Origin: Brenneria sp. hezel4-2-4
GTDB lineage: Bacteria > Pseudomonadota > Gammaproteobacteria > Enterobacterales > Enterobacteriaceae
Assembly: GCF_013155275.1 (NCBI RefSeq)
Contig: NZ_JABJXS010000017.1
Span: forward strand, 1 to 57,676
Length of the DNA stretch: 57,676 nt
Direction: 5' to 3'
A model generated the notes under the pieces. The model was not told the origin of the DNA. It worked only from the letters and a program-made list of their open reading frames with translations, and ran no database searches. Shown here piece by piece: positions 49,376-57,676 of the stretch (position 1 is its first letter; every line of letters begins with the position of its first letter). Both the position numbers and the translations under genes were made by a program.

Positions 49376-50572
49376 TTACAGCACCAGTCCGGCAATGGAC
49401 GCGGAAAGAATACTCACCAGCGTTGAGCCATACACCAGCTTCAGCCCGAAGCGGGAAACCACGTTACCCTGATGCTCATTCAGACCCTTGATGGCGCCGG
49501 CAATGATGCCGATAGAGGAGAAGTTGGCGAAAGACACCAGGAATACCGACAGGATCCCCACGCTGCGCGGTGAAAGCTCGGCGGCAACCTTTTGCAGTTC
49601 CAGCATGGCGACAAATTCGTTGGAAACCAGTTTGGTCGCCATAATGCTGCCCACCTGCAATGCCTCATGGGAGGGGATTCCCATAATCCAGGCGAAAGGA
49701 TAGAACGCGTAGCCGAGGATCTCCTGAAAGCTGACGCCAAAAATCGCGCTGAAGATGGCGTTGATGGCGGCAATCAAGGCGATGAAACCAATCAGCATGG
49801 CGGCGACGATGACCGCCACCTTAAAGCCCGCCAGAATATATTCTCCCAGCATTTCAAAGAAGCTTTGGCCTTCATGCAGATTACCGAGCTGCAATTCAGG
49901 CTCGTCGCTCACTTTGTAAGGGTTGATAAGCGACAGCACGATAAAGGTGCTGAACATGTTCAATATCAGGGCGGCGACCACAAATTTGGCGTCCAGCATC
50001 GACATATAGGCGCCGACGATGGACATGGAAACGGTCGACATCGCGGTAGCCGCCATGGTGTACATGCGTTTCTCGGACATTTTGCCGAGGATATCTTTGT
50101 AGGCGATAAAGTTTTCAGACTGGCCGAGGATCAGTGAACTGACGGCGTTAAACGACTCCAGTTTACCCATACCGTTAACTTTGGAAAGCACCGTACCCAC
50201 CAGACGGATGACGATCGGCAATACCTTGATGTACTGCAAAATCCCGATCAGCGCGGAAATAAACACGATGGGGCAGAGCACTTTAAAAAAGAAAGAAATC
50301 AGGTTTTTCTCGCTATTGACCATATCGCCAAAGACAAAGTCCGTCCCCTGACCGGCGAACCCGAGCAGTTTGTCAAACAGCGTCGCTACTCCTGTGACCG
50401 CACCCAACCCGATATTCGAGTAGAGGAAAAAATAGGCAAGCAGGATTTCAATCACCAACAGTTGAATAATAAAGCGGATGCGGATGCTTTTACGGTCGCG
50501 GCAGATAACTAGCGCCAGTGCGATAACAACGACTAGCGCCAATACGAATTGCGCGATGTGGGAAAGGGACAT
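49376..50572 (-). CDS. nupC: nucleoside permease NupC
   Basis: Concentrative H+/nucleoside symporter of the inner membrane, 398 aa, highly similar to E. coli Nup[60 protein letters not shown] (the transport-core motif), [16 protein letters not shown] and [18 protein letters not shown] chose the ATG at 50572, matching the family N-terminus. It is monocistronic, converging with edd. I saw no convincing CRP or CytR site upstream. Confidence 0.94.
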   Translation of the reverse strand: MSLSHIAQFVLALVVVIALALVICRDRKSIRIRFIIQLLVIEILLAYFFLYSNIGLGAVTGVATLFDKLLGFAGQGTDFVFGDMVNSEKNLISFFFKVLCPIVFISALIGILQYIKVLPIVIRLVGTVLSKVNGMGKLESFNAVSSLILGQSENFIAYKDILGKMSEKRMYTMAATAMSTVSMSIVGAYMSMLDAKFVVAALILNMFSTFIVLSLINPYKVSDEPELQLGNLHEGQSFFEMLGEYILAGFKVAVIVAAMLIGFIALIAAINAIFSAIFGVSFQEILGYAFYPFAWIMGIPSHEALQVGSIMATKLVSNEFVAMLELQKVAAELSPRSVGILSVFLVSFANFSSIGIIAGAIKGLNEHQGNVVSRFGLKLVYGSTLVSILSASIAGLVL

Positions 50573-50807
50573 GTGTGCTCCAAATTTGAGGCAGGCCAAG
50601 TTTTCCACGTCATTCTATGTAACGCGTACACTAAAAATGAGAGGAAGAACGCAAAAACGTAATTATATCGTGAGAAAATGCCTAAACTAAACAGTGCGTC
50701 TTGTTATCTCTACACTTTTATCCATTCATTATTTTGATATCAGTGGCTAACGGCGATATTTTCATCGATTGGCAGCATATGGCTGTGTAACAAAAGGAGA
50801 GTGAGTT

Positions 50808-51773
50808 ATGCCCGCGTCTGAATCTGTCCGTGAATTGGGTCGCTCAGGGATCAAGGTTCCTTTGTTGACCTTCGGTGGCAATGTGTTTGGCTGGACCATC
50901 GACCAGCCCGCTTCTTTTAGCATTCTTGATGCTTTGCTGGAGCATCGGCTGAATTTTATTGATACCGCGGACGTCTATTCCACCTGGGTTCCCGGCAATA
51001 AAGGCGGTGAATCTGAAACCATTATCGGCAACTGGCTGAAAAAAACCGGCCGGCGCGACAAGGTGATTATCGCCACCAAAGTCGGTAAGGACATGGGCGA
51101 CAACAAAAAAGGGCTGTCGGCGCGCTATATCCGTCAGGCGGTGGAAGCGTCGTTGCAACGTTTGCAAACGGATTATATCGATCTTTATCAGTCGCATGAT
51201 GATGATAAAGAGACGCCGCTGGAAGAAACGTTGGCGACATTTGACGCCCTGATTAAAGAGGGGAAAGTTCGCGCGATCGGCGCATCGAACTACGATGCGC
51301 CGCGGCTGGCGCAGGCGCTTAAAGTCAGCGCGGATAACCACCTGGCGCGTTATGAAACCCTGCAACCCGAATACAACCTGTATGACCGGCAGGGCTATGA
51401 AGCTGAACTGGAGCCGTTGGCGCGTGAGCAGGGCCTTGGCGTGATTAACTACTATTCGCTGGCGAGCGGGTTTTTATCCGGTAAATACCGCCAGCCTGCC
51501 GATGCCTCAAAAAGCGCGCGCGGTCAGGGGGTGGTCAAACAGTATCTGAATGAGCGGGGTAAAACGATACTTGAAGCGCTGGACAGTATCGCCAACATTC
51601 ATCAGGCCACGCAATCGCAGGTCGCGCTGGCGTGGTTGATTGCCCGGCCGGGCATCACCGCCCCTATCGCCAGCGCCACGTCATTGGAGCAGGTAAATCA
51701 ATTGGCTGACGCGACGCGACTGATACTGCCGCCGGAAGATATTGAATTGCTGAATAAAGCCAGCGCGTATTAG
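50808..51773 (+). CDS. aldo/keto reductase
   Basis: NADPH-dependent reductase of the AKR superfamily, 321 aa. The catalytic tetrad is visible: Asp and Tyr in FIDTADVYSTW, Lys in IATKVG and His in LYQSHDDD. The cofactor end has NYYSLASGFLSGKYR and IASATSLEQV. It resembles the YghZ/YajO-like AKR11-type enzymes; the substrate is unknown. GGAGAGTGAG precedes the ATG. It is divergent from nupC (235 bp) and converges on galR. Confidence 0.88.
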   Translation: MPASESVRELGRSGIKVPLLTFGGNVFGWTIDQPASFSILDALLEHRLNFIDTADVYSTWVPGNKGGESETIIGNWLKKTGRRDKVIIATKVGKDMGDNKKGLSARYIRQAVEASLQRLQTDYIDLYQSHDDDKETPLEETLATFDALIKEGKVRAIGASNYDAPRLAQALKVSADNHLARYETLQPEYNLYDRQGYEAELEPLAREQGLGVINYYSLASGFLSGKYRQPADASKSARGQGVVKQYLNERGKTILEALDSIANIHQATQSQVALAWLIARPGITAPIASATSLEQVNQLADATRLILPPEDIELLNKASAY

Positions 51774-51809
51774 ACGCCGGCGTTGAATGCCGAGCGTGAT
51801 GCACGTTGA

Positions 51810-51825
51810 TTGTAACCGTTTTCAC
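51810..51825 (-). promoter_or_regulatory. second GalR-type operator, at the 3' end of galR
   Basis: Read on the minus strand GTGAAAACGGTTACAA fits the gal operator consensus GTGNAANCGNTTNCAC at all specified positions but the last. It sits in the 65-bp gap between the ends of the aldo/keto reductase and galR genes, 14 bp beyond the galR stop and 1129 bp from the galT-proximal operator. Confidence 0.55.
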
Positions 51826-51838
51826 AAAGCGGGGATCG

Positions 51839-52849
51839 TCACGTCTTGTGGGCAGGCGGACTGACGGAGTGGCGGCGAACCAGCGTCGGGCTGAACATAT
51901 TGGTCGTTTCTTTTAACGGCTTACCGTGAGACAGCGCGATTGCCAGTTCGGCCGCCTGCATCGCCATCGCCGCCACCGGGTAACGCACCGTGGTCAGACG
52001 CGGCCGCAGATAGCGGGCGATCAACACATCATCAAACCCCACCACCGACATATCCTGCGGGACATTAATGCTGTTATCGCTGAGTACCGACAGCGCGCCC
52101 GCCGCCATCGGATCGTTGTAACAGACGACGGCGGTGAGGCCGCCGTTGCGCGTCAGCAATTCGGTCATGGCCGATTCGCCGCCGACTTCATCCGGGGAGC
52201 CTCGGGCAATCCGCCGCGCATCAACCGGCAGGCCGTGCTCAGTCAACGCATCCTTATAGCCCTGCAACCGATCGAAAGCGTCGGAAATCGGGTGATTCGA
52301 ACAGAGAAAACCAATCTTCCGATGGCCTTCCTGAATCAAATGGCGGGTAGCCAGCCAGGCGCCGTAGCGGTCGTCCAGCGCCACGCAGCGGGTTTCATAG
52401 CCCGGCAGCATGCGGTTGATCAACACCATGTCTGGAATGTGGCTCATCAACACGGCCAACTCCTGATCTGAAATCACTTTGGCGTGCACCACCAACCCGG
52501 CGCAGCGGTGACGGATTAACTGCTCAATGGCTTTCTTTTCTTGCTCGGCATGGTGATAACCGTTGCCGATGAGCAGGAAGTTGCCCGTCGCCTGAGCGAT
52601 TTGCTCCACCGATTTTACCATCGCGCCAAAGAAAGGATCGGAGACATCGGCAACCACCAGACCCAGCGTTTCGGCGCCCTGATGGGCAAGCGCTCTGGCG
52701 TTGGCGTTAGGATGATACTGCAATTCAGCCATGGCTTTATGCACAGCTTCCCGTGAGGCCTTGCCGGCTTTGGGCGAATCATTGATTACCCGTGAAACCG
52801 TTGCAACTGATACGCCCGACAGACGAGCGACATCCTTTATTGTAGCCAT
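51839..52849 (-). CDS. galR: galactose repressor GalR
   Basis: LacI-family repressor of 336 aa, clearly GalR rather than GalS by full-length likeness (MATIKDVARLSGVSVATVSR, ANARALAHQGAETLGLVVAD, FFGAMVKSVEQIAQATGNFL, IEQLIRHRCAGLVVHAKVI, FSPTLVRRHSVS). Helix-turn-helix at residues 3-22, hinge about 45-60, then the sugar-binding core. The start is 52849; the frame is open upstream to 52921. In E. coli galR is far from the gal operon; here it is divergent from galTK with a gal operator in the 125-bp gap, suggesting joint auto- and operon control. Confidence 0.94.
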   Translation of the reverse strand: MATIKDVARLSGVSVATVSRVINDSPKAGKASREAVHKAMAELQYHPNANARALAHQGAETLGLVVADVSDPFFGAMVKSVEQIAQATGNFLLIGNGYHHAEQEKKAIEQLIRHRCAGLVVHAKVISDQELAVLMSHIPDMVLINRMLPGYETRCVALDDRYGAWLATRHLIQEGHRKIGFLCSNHPISDAFDRLQGYKDALTEHGLPVDARRIARGSPDEVGGESAMTELLTRNGGLTAVVCYNDPMAAGALSVLSDNSINVPQDMSVVGFDDVLIARYLRPRLTTVRYPVAAMAMQAAELAIALSHGKPLKETTNMFSPTLVRRHSVSPPAHKT

Positions 52850-52872
52850 GTAGGGTTCCTGAAAACGGCTTA

Positions 52873-52888
52873 TGTGATCGGTATCAAC
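52873..52888. promoter_or_regulatory. CRP-like site in the galR-galT gap
   Basis: TGTGA-N6-TCAAC matches TGTGA-N6-TCACA at 8 of 10 positions, 24 bp before the galR start and about 100 bp before galT. Moderate match only. Confidence 0.4.
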
Positions 52889-52938
52889 AGCAAGGATAAC
52901 GTCGCACTTTCCAAAAGTCATCCTGCGGTTTAAATTGA

Positions 52939-52954
52939 GGGTAATCGGTTACAC
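52939..52954 (-). promoter_or_regulatory. GalR operator upstream of galT
   Basis: The minus-strand sequence GTGTAACCGATTACCC fits the gal operator consensus GTGNAANCGNTTNCAC at every specified position except one. It lies 21 bp before the galT start codon, so bound GalR would block galTK transcription and possibly galR. Confidence 0.75.
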
Positions 52955-52974
52955 TTATCGGGCGAGCGGAACAA

Positions 52975-54024
52975 ATGACCTTGATATCCTTTAACCCAAC
53001 GGAGCACCCGCATCGCCGTTTCAACCCCCTGAAAGGCGAATGGGTGCTGGTTTCCCCGCATCGGGCCAGGCGTCCGTGGCAAGGTCAGCAGGAGGAACCG
53101 GCGCGCGGCACGCCGCCATCCTATGCTCCGGGCTGTTATCTGTGCGCCGGAAATACGCGCATTTCCGGTGATGTGAATCCGCCGTACCCGGGAACCTTTG
53201 TGTTCACCAATGACTTTTCGGCGCTGATGGAAGATACCCCGACTGTATCAACCGGTGACGACCCGCTGTTTCGCAGACAAAGCGCCAGAGGCGTCAGCCG
53301 CGTAATCTGCTTTTCGCCCGATCACGGCAAAACGCTGCCTGAACTCTCGCTGCCCGCGTTGAAATCGGTGATTGATGCCTGGAGCGAGCAGACAGCGGAT
53401 TTGGGGGCGCGCTATCCCTGGGTACAGGTTTTTGAAAATAAAGGCGCCATGATGGGATGTTCTAATCCGCATCCGCACGGGCAGGTCTGGGCCAACGACT
53501 TTTTACCCAACGAAGCGCAGCGTGAAGATCGGGAACAGCGTCTTTATTTCGAACGCTACGCCGCGCCGTTGCTGCTGGATTATGTGCGGCGTGAGCAGGT
53601 GGACGGCAGCCGGTCGGTGGTGGAAACCGCACACTGGCTGGCGGTGGTGCCCTATTGGGCATCCTGGCCGTTTGAAACCCTGCTGTTGCCGAAGTTTGCC
53701 GTACGGCGGTTGCCGCAGTTGAGCGAGCCTCAGCGTAAGGATTTGGCGCTGGCGTTGAAAAAACTCACCAGCCGTTACGACAACCTGTTTCAGTGTTCAT
53801 TTCCCTATTCCATGGGCTGGCACGGCGCGCCATTTAACGGAGAGGCGAATCCCCACTGGCAATTGCATGCCCATTTTTATCCGCCGCTATTGCGTTCCGC
53901 CAGCGTGCGTAAGTTTATGGTCGGTTACGAAATGTTGGCGGAAGCCCAGCGCGATCTGACGGCGGAACAGGCCGCGGAACGTCTGCGTGCCGTCAGCGAT
54001 ATCCATTTTCGAGAGCAAATGTGA
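52975..54024 (+). CDS. galT: galactose-1-phosphate uridylyltransferase
   Basis: Leloir-pathway enzyme of 349 aa exchanging UDP-glucose and galactose-1-phosphate. Zinc-binding C54-x-x-C57 is in GCYLCAGN; the active site NPHPHGQVW has nucleophile His168; the late [11 protein letters not shown] supplies further ligands. It is the first gene of a two-gene operon; galE and galM, its usual E. coli partners, are absent here. The ATG at 52975 is 21 bp from the GalR operator. Confidence 0.95.
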   Translation: MTLISFNPTEHPHRRFNPLKGEWVLVSPHRARRPWQGQQEEPARGTPPSYAPGCYLCAGNTRISGDVNPPYPGTFVFTNDFSALMEDTPTVSTGDDPLFRRQSARGVSRVICFSPDHGKTLPELSLPALKSVIDAWSEQTADLGARYPWVQVFENKGAMMGCSNPHPHGQVWANDFLPNEAQREDREQRLYFERYAAPLLLDYVRREQVDGSRSVVETAHWLAVVPYWASWPFETLLLPKFAVRRLPQLSEPQRKDLALALKKLTSRYDNLFQCSFPYSMGWHGAPFNGEANPHWQLHAHFYPPLLRSASVRKFMVGYEMLAEAQRDLTAEQAAERLRAVSDIHFREQM

Positions 54025-54032
54025 GGCATGTG

Positions 54033-55196
54033 ATGAGCCGTATTGATTCTCTGCGTCAGGCTGCCGAGTCGATCTTTAAGCATGAGTTTGGCTACGCGCC
54101 GGAGGCAATGATTCAGGCGCCTGGGCGGGTGAACCTGATCGGCGAACATACCGACTATAACGATGGTTTTGTCTTACCCTGCGCCATTGATTATCAGACG
54201 GTGATCGGCGCGGCTGTCCGGCAGGACAGCCTGGTACGGGTGGTGGCGGCCAACGTTGATAACCAGCAGGATACGTTTGATCTGACGACGGCGATTGCGC
54301 CGCACCCTGAATACCGCTGGGCAAACTATGTGCGGGGCACGATAAAATGTTTGCAGGCGCGCGGATTGCCGCTCAGCGGTATGGATATGGTGATTTTGGG
54401 CAATGTGCCGTCGGGCGCGGGGTTAAGCTCCTCAGCTTCCCTCGAGGTGGCTATCGGGCAAACGTTCAAGACGCTAAATCACCTGGATATCAGCCCGCTG
54501 ACGCTGGCGCTTGTCGGCCAGCAGGCAGAGAATGAGTTTGTCGGTTGTAGCTGCGGCATCATGGATCAATTTATTGCGGCGCAGGGGCAGTCAGGACATG
54601 CGTTATTGATCGACTGCCGCTCGCTGGAAGGTCGGGCGGTTCGTATGCCGGACGGGTTCGATCTTCTGATTGTTAATTCCAATGTGCGCCGTGGGTTAGT
54701 GGACAGCGAGTATAATACCCGCCGTCGGCAGTGTGAGGCGGCGGCGCGTCATTTTGGCGTTAAGGCGCTGCGCGATGTTTCCTTATCGCAATTCGAAGCC
54801 GGCGCGACCGGGTTGGATCCGCTGGTCGCCCGCCGTGCCCGCCATGTGATCGCCGAAAACCGCCGTACGCTGGATGCCGCTGACGCTCTGGCGCGGCAGG
54901 ATGTCAAACGGCTGTTTACCCTGATGGCCGAGTCACATGTATCAATGCGTGACGACTTTGCGATCACGGTTGCACCGATTGATACGCTGGTGGATCTGAT
55001 CCAGACATATGTGGGTGAGCAGGGCGGCGCCAGAATGACCGGGGGCGGTTTCGGCGGTTGCGTGGTTTCGCTGGTGCCTGCGGCGATGACCGGCGAGATT
55101 TGCCGGATGCTGGAGCGTGAATACCCTGCGTGCACCGGCTTGCCGCCGTCCATCCACCTGTGCCGTCCGTCCGACGGGGCTGGCCGACTGACCTGA
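54033..55196 (+). CDS. galK: galactokinase
   Basis: GHMP kinase of 387 aa that makes galactose-1-phosphate. The galactokinase signature [18 protein letters not shown] is at about 30-50, the ATP loop [13 protein letters not shown] in the middle, and [15 protein letters not shown] near the end. I use the ATG at 54033 with GAGG 6 nt upstream; a GTG at 54021 overlaps the galT stop but would put the ribosome site inside the gene. The galT-galK gap is 8 bp. Confidence 0.95.
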   Translation: MSRIDSLRQAAESIFKHEFGYAPEAMIQAPGRVNLIGEHTDYNDGFVLPCAIDYQTVIGAAVRQDSLVRVVAANVDNQQDTFDLTTAIAPHPEYRWANYVRGTIKCLQARGLPLSGMDMVILGNVPSGAGLSSSASLEVAIGQTFKTLNHLDISPLTLALVGQQAENEFVGCSCGIMDQFIAAQGQSGHALLIDCRSLEGRAVRMPDGFDLLIVNSNVRRGLVDSEYNTRRRQCEAAARHFGVKALRDVSLSQFEAGATGLDPLVARRARHVIAENRRTLDAADALARQDVKRLFTLMAESHVSMRDDFAITVAPIDTLVDLIQTYVGEQGGARMTGGGFGGCVVSLVPAAMTGEICRMLEREYPACTGLPPSIHLCRPSDGAGRLT

Positions 55197-55258
55197 TTCA
55201 CCGCCTGTTTCTTCGTCAATTTGGCGGGGCGATAGCGATAATGTGGCGGAGCCGGCGA

Positions 55259-56683
55259 TCAAGGCAGCAGAAATAGCGTCGCCAAGCCGAGAAAGATAAA
55301 AAATCCGCCGGTATCGGTGATGGCGGTAATCATCACGCTGGAGCCGATAGCGGGATCGCGACCGAACTTTACCATCACCAGCGGGATCAGCACCCCCATC
55401 AGCGCCGCCAGCAGCAGGTTCAGCAGAATAGCCAACATCATGACGCCGCCCATCTCGGCGCTGCCATAGAGCGCGAAAGTGATCAGCCCCATGACGCTGC
55501 CCCATATCAAACCGTTGAACAGCGCGACCCCCAGTTCTTTTAACAGCAGATAGGATTTCCTGCCGTGTTCCAACTGATGCAGCGCCAGGGCGCGCACAAT
55601 CATGGTAATCGTCTGATTGCCGGTATTGCCGCCAATTCCCGCCACGATAGGCATCAAGGTAGCCAGCGCCACCAGGTGTGACAGCGTGTTTTCGAACAGG
55701 CCGATAACGCGTGACGCCACCAGCGCGGTGCACAGATTGATCGCCAACCAGGACCAGCGGTTACGCACGGCCTTGTAGACCGGCGCATACACATCTTCAG
55801 AGGGCGTTAGCCCGCCGGAACGACGCATGTGGCTGTCGCTCTCTTTATTAACGACATTCACGATATCTTCCACCGTCAGGCGACCCATTAGTTTCCCTTT
55901 GCTATCCACTACCGCGGCGGAGATCAAGTTATAACGTTCAAAAGCGCCTGCGGCGTCCGTGACCTGGCCCTCAGGCTGAAATGTGGCGGGCTGTTTATCC
56001 ATAATGGCGGAGACCGGGGTTCCCGGCGCGTTAAGCAAGATATTCGCCAGCGACAGCTCCCCAATCAGCATATTTTTGCGATCGGTGACGAACAGTTTAT
56101 CGGTGGAGTCTGGAATGACTTTTCGATAGCGCAGATAACGTTGGACGGCGGCAAGCGTGACGTCCTCCCGGATGGTGATAAGTTTGAAATCCATGATGTG
56201 GCCGACGCAATCTTCGTCATAATTGATCGCTCCGCGTAACTGCGCCCGCTGTTTCGGTTCCAGCGATGTCAGTATTCGGCCCAGCAGATGACGAGGCAGC
56301 AGGCGTGAAAGCTGGGCCTGCTCATCAACATCCAATACGCGGACGGCCTTCAGGATCTCTCTATTCGGCATATCGTCGATGAGATCGCCGGAGATGCTGT
56401 CGGAGGCTTCGATCAGCACGCGTCCGCGTTGGTCTATGGGGATCAGCCGCCAGAGCGCCAGACGTTCATCATGCGGCAGAGACTCCAGCAAATCGGCGAG
56501 GTCGGCAGCGTGCAGTTCGGTGATTAACTGGCTGATTTCAGCCGTCTGGTCGAGCAGCGCTTTTTTGTCTGTATCGCTGTCGCGCGGCTGCGCGTTCAGG
56601 ATATCAGCAACCAGTTCCTTGTTTTCTAAAAGTAAAAAAGAAATACGACGTCTCAGAGCGGTGAGTTTGTTTGCATTCGACAT
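55259..56683 (-). CDS. mgtE: magnesium transporter MgtE
   Basis: Mg2+ channel of 474 aa in the standard order: N-terminal superhelical domain (about 30-150, LHAADLADLLESLPHDERLAL), tandem CBS domains (about 160-290) that close the gate when Mg2+ is plentiful, a plug helix, and five transmembrane helices with the pore motif GIGGNTGNQTITMIVRALAL and the end VMITAITDTGGFFIFLGLA. It converges with galK. Its 5' region (to 57060) shows no recognised Mg2+ riboswitch. Confidence 0.94.
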   Translation of the reverse strand: MSNANKLTALRRRISFLLLENKELVADILNAQPRDSDTDKKALLDQTAEISQLITELHAADLADLLESLPHDERLALWRLIPIDQRGRVLIEASDSISGDLIDDMPNREILKAVRVLDVDEQAQLSRLLPRHLLGRILTSLEPKQRAQLRGAINYDEDCVGHIMDFKLITIREDVTLAAVQRYLRYRKVIPDSTDKLFVTDRKNMLIGELSLANILLNAPGTPVSAIMDKQPATFQPEGQVTDAAGAFERYNLISAAVVDSKGKLMGRLTVEDIVNVVNKESDSHMRRSGGLTPSEDVYAPVYKAVRNRWSWLAINLCTALVASRVIGLFENTLSHLVALATLMPIVAGIGGNTGNQTITMIVRALALHQLEHGRKSYLLLKELGVALFNGLIWGSVMGLITFALYGSAEMGGVMMLAILLNLLLAALMGVLIPLVMVKFGRDPAIGSSVMITAITDTGGFFIFLGLATLFLLP

Positions 56684-57060
56684 GGGTTTCTTATGCTCGG
56701 TGTATTTTTTAATAGTGGCTTGATCTCGCGTATCTCATCACATACGGACAATCAGTCAATTAAACGAACTGAGAATATAGCCAATAGATTTCCAGGTAAG
56801 GGAAGCCAATCCCGGCAATCTGAGCGATGACAGGTATCAACGTAGCGCGAAATCAGTGAATTAAGAATAGGACGATTAGCCGATCGACGCCCTAAGCGAC
56901 GCTGGATAATTCAAGCGCTGGCGATTATCTGGCGAAAGAAACGGAAGGAATAGAGCATAAACGAAAGCGTTTACCATGAATAAACGGTACGACGAAGCAA
57001 AGATTATCGCATTTGCGGCGATATCAGATATCAGAAAGAAAGTGAGTCAGGCTGCTGGCG
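56684..57060. other. intergenic region upstream of mgtE
   Basis: A 377-bp gap between mgtE and the yfgG-like gene. It should hold the mgtE promoter and leader. I found no gene, no clear terminator and no match to the M-box Mg2+ riboswitch. Confidence 0.4.
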
Positions 57061-57276
57061 CTATTCTTTTTTGTTGATTAGCACATCTGAGCTAGCAAGG
57101 GGTTGTTCGATACGCTGTTGCTGTTTGTCCTGATGATGGGCAAACGCGCTGATGGTGGAGTAGGCGAAACGACCTAAGAGGATAATAAAGCTGATTAATA
57201 AAACGGCACGGGCAATGCGTGAACTACTTCGTCGCGGGCGCATTGATATTCGTCGTTTATGGGTAAGCGTGGACAT
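57061..57276 (-). CDS. yfgG: DUF2633 / YfgG-like small membrane protein
   Basis: Single-pass inner-membrane protein of 71 aa. A basic N-terminus (KRRISMRPRRSSSRIAR) leads into one helix, AVLLISFIILLGRFAYSTI, then a His- and Gln-rich tail; E. coli YfgG has the same RIVLLISFIFFFGRFIYS core. E. coli YfgG has been linked to metal stress and biofilm; the role here is unknown. I chose the ATG at 57276 (AGGAG 13 nt upstream); the longer frame to 57330 lacks a ribosome site. Confidence 0.75.
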   Translation of the reverse strand: MSTLTHKRRISMRPRRSSSRIARAVLLISFIILLGRFAYSTISAFAHHQDKQQQRIEQPLASSDVLINKKE

Positions 57277-57367
57277 TACCGGAAAATCTCCTGTGAAAGC
57301 GAACATTCGCTGTTGTTTATTTAGGCACAAGCATTGATGGAGGTCAATCTGTCGGGGTGAAAAAAGA

Positions 57368-57505
57368 TTAAATGCCGGACGGTTCTCGCATTCCCGCGAT
57401 TAGTTTGATTTCATTTTCCAGTAAATTGCGCATTAGGTGCGGGCTACGGGGAAGCCGCGCAAGCTGACCGGCTTGATGTGAATGTTTTAGTGTAGATATT
57501 TTCAT
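57368..57505 (-). CDS. possible 45-aa small protein
   Basis: A short frame reading MKISTLKHSHQAGQLARLPR and ending LLENEIKLIAGMREPSGI. It lies just upstream of the yfgG-like gene on the same strand. The only ribosome-site-like sequence is AAAGG about 18 nt upstream. I do not recognise it; the amphipathic C-terminal part is compatible with a real peptide but also with chance. Confidence 0.25.
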   Translation of the reverse strand: MKISTLKHSHQAGQLARLPRSPHLMRNLLENEIKLIAGMREPSGI

Positions 57506-57579
57506 TATTCATCGTCAATACCTTTCAAAAAGACCACCCTCTCATATCTCTAACTCAAACTTTCAGAATAAATGCAAAA

Positions 57580-57670
57580 TCTGCGCAACTTCTTGCTCAC
57601 TTTCCAGCATAAATCACTTTTTGCGCAATGTTTGCAAACGATATGGGAAGTCTGCGCAACTTTTTGCTCA
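57580..57670. repeat. 20-bp direct repeats with TGCGCAA cores
   Basis: TCTGCGCAACTTCTTGCTCA (57580-57599) recurs at 57651-57670 with one mismatch; a third TTGCGCAA lies between them (57621-57628). The window ends just after the second copy, so more may follow. Confidence 0.55.
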
Positions 57671-57676
57671 AATTTG

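Noticed and set aside
56684-57060. Magnesium riboswitch (M-box) upstream of mgtE
   Set aside because: None of the conserved M-box blocks is visible in the minus-strand leader.
57573-57676. CRISPR array start
   Set aside because: Repeat spacing (71 bp) and the mismatch do not fit; only two copies and no cas genes nearby.

Overview
The window reads as chromosomal DNA of an enterobacterium, most likely a member of the Pectobacteriaceae (Brenneria, Pectobacterium or Dickeya type). This placement is inferred, not proven. It rests on the conserved block thiMD - psiE - yegS - cyaR - yegQ - baeRS - mdtABCD, on recognisable GalR, PsiE, YegS, IdnO and NupC proteins, and on intergenic palindromic repeats of a style I associate with soft-rot enterobacteria. 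No rRNA or tRNA gene was recognised.

Positions 1 to about 9190 are an accessory island of mosaic composition (AT-rich stretches beside a GC-rich one). It holds the tail of an IS3-family transposase, a frameshifted small ORF, a Ser/Thr protein kinase, two tandemly duplicated XRE regulators divergent from a Ner-like regulator with shared palindromic operators, a tyrosine integrase killed by a 4-bp duplication, an unknown protein with two C-terminal membrane segments, an IS481-family remnant abutting it, and a Phd/RelE-type toxin-antitoxin pair. The kinase and the membrane protein are the best candidates for an undescribed function; nothing in the sequence proves one.

Positions 9190 to 18350 hold small regulator/enzyme pairs and sensory genes: AraC with SDR, LysR with a secreted SGNH esterase, LysR with an NQO-type quinone reductase, a chemoreceptor behind a well-formed FliA promoter and ending in the CheR-binding pentapeptide, and a DUF3750 protein.

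Positions 18375 to 26251 (minus strand) form a peptide/glutathione-type uptake operon: FadR-family regulator, binding protein, two permeases, a cytoplasmic gamma-glutamyltransferase homologue and a double ATPase. It would import a gamma-glutamyl peptide and hydrolyse it inside the cell.

Positions 26500 to 45150 carry cytochrome b561, a TPP riboswitch with thiMD, psiE, yegS, the CRP-controlled sRNA CyaR, yegQ (trhP), a glutathionyl-hydroquinone reductase, and the envelope-stress RND system mdtABC-mdtD-baeSR. A structured intergenic element separates mdtC from mdtD.

Positions 45400 to 57676 are sugar and ion metabolism: idnO-gntK divergent from edd, with two GntR-type operators and a CRP-like site between them; nupC; an aldo/keto reductase; galR divergent from galTK, with one GalR operator upstream of galT and a second at the 3' end of galR; mgtE; and a small yfgG-like membrane protein.
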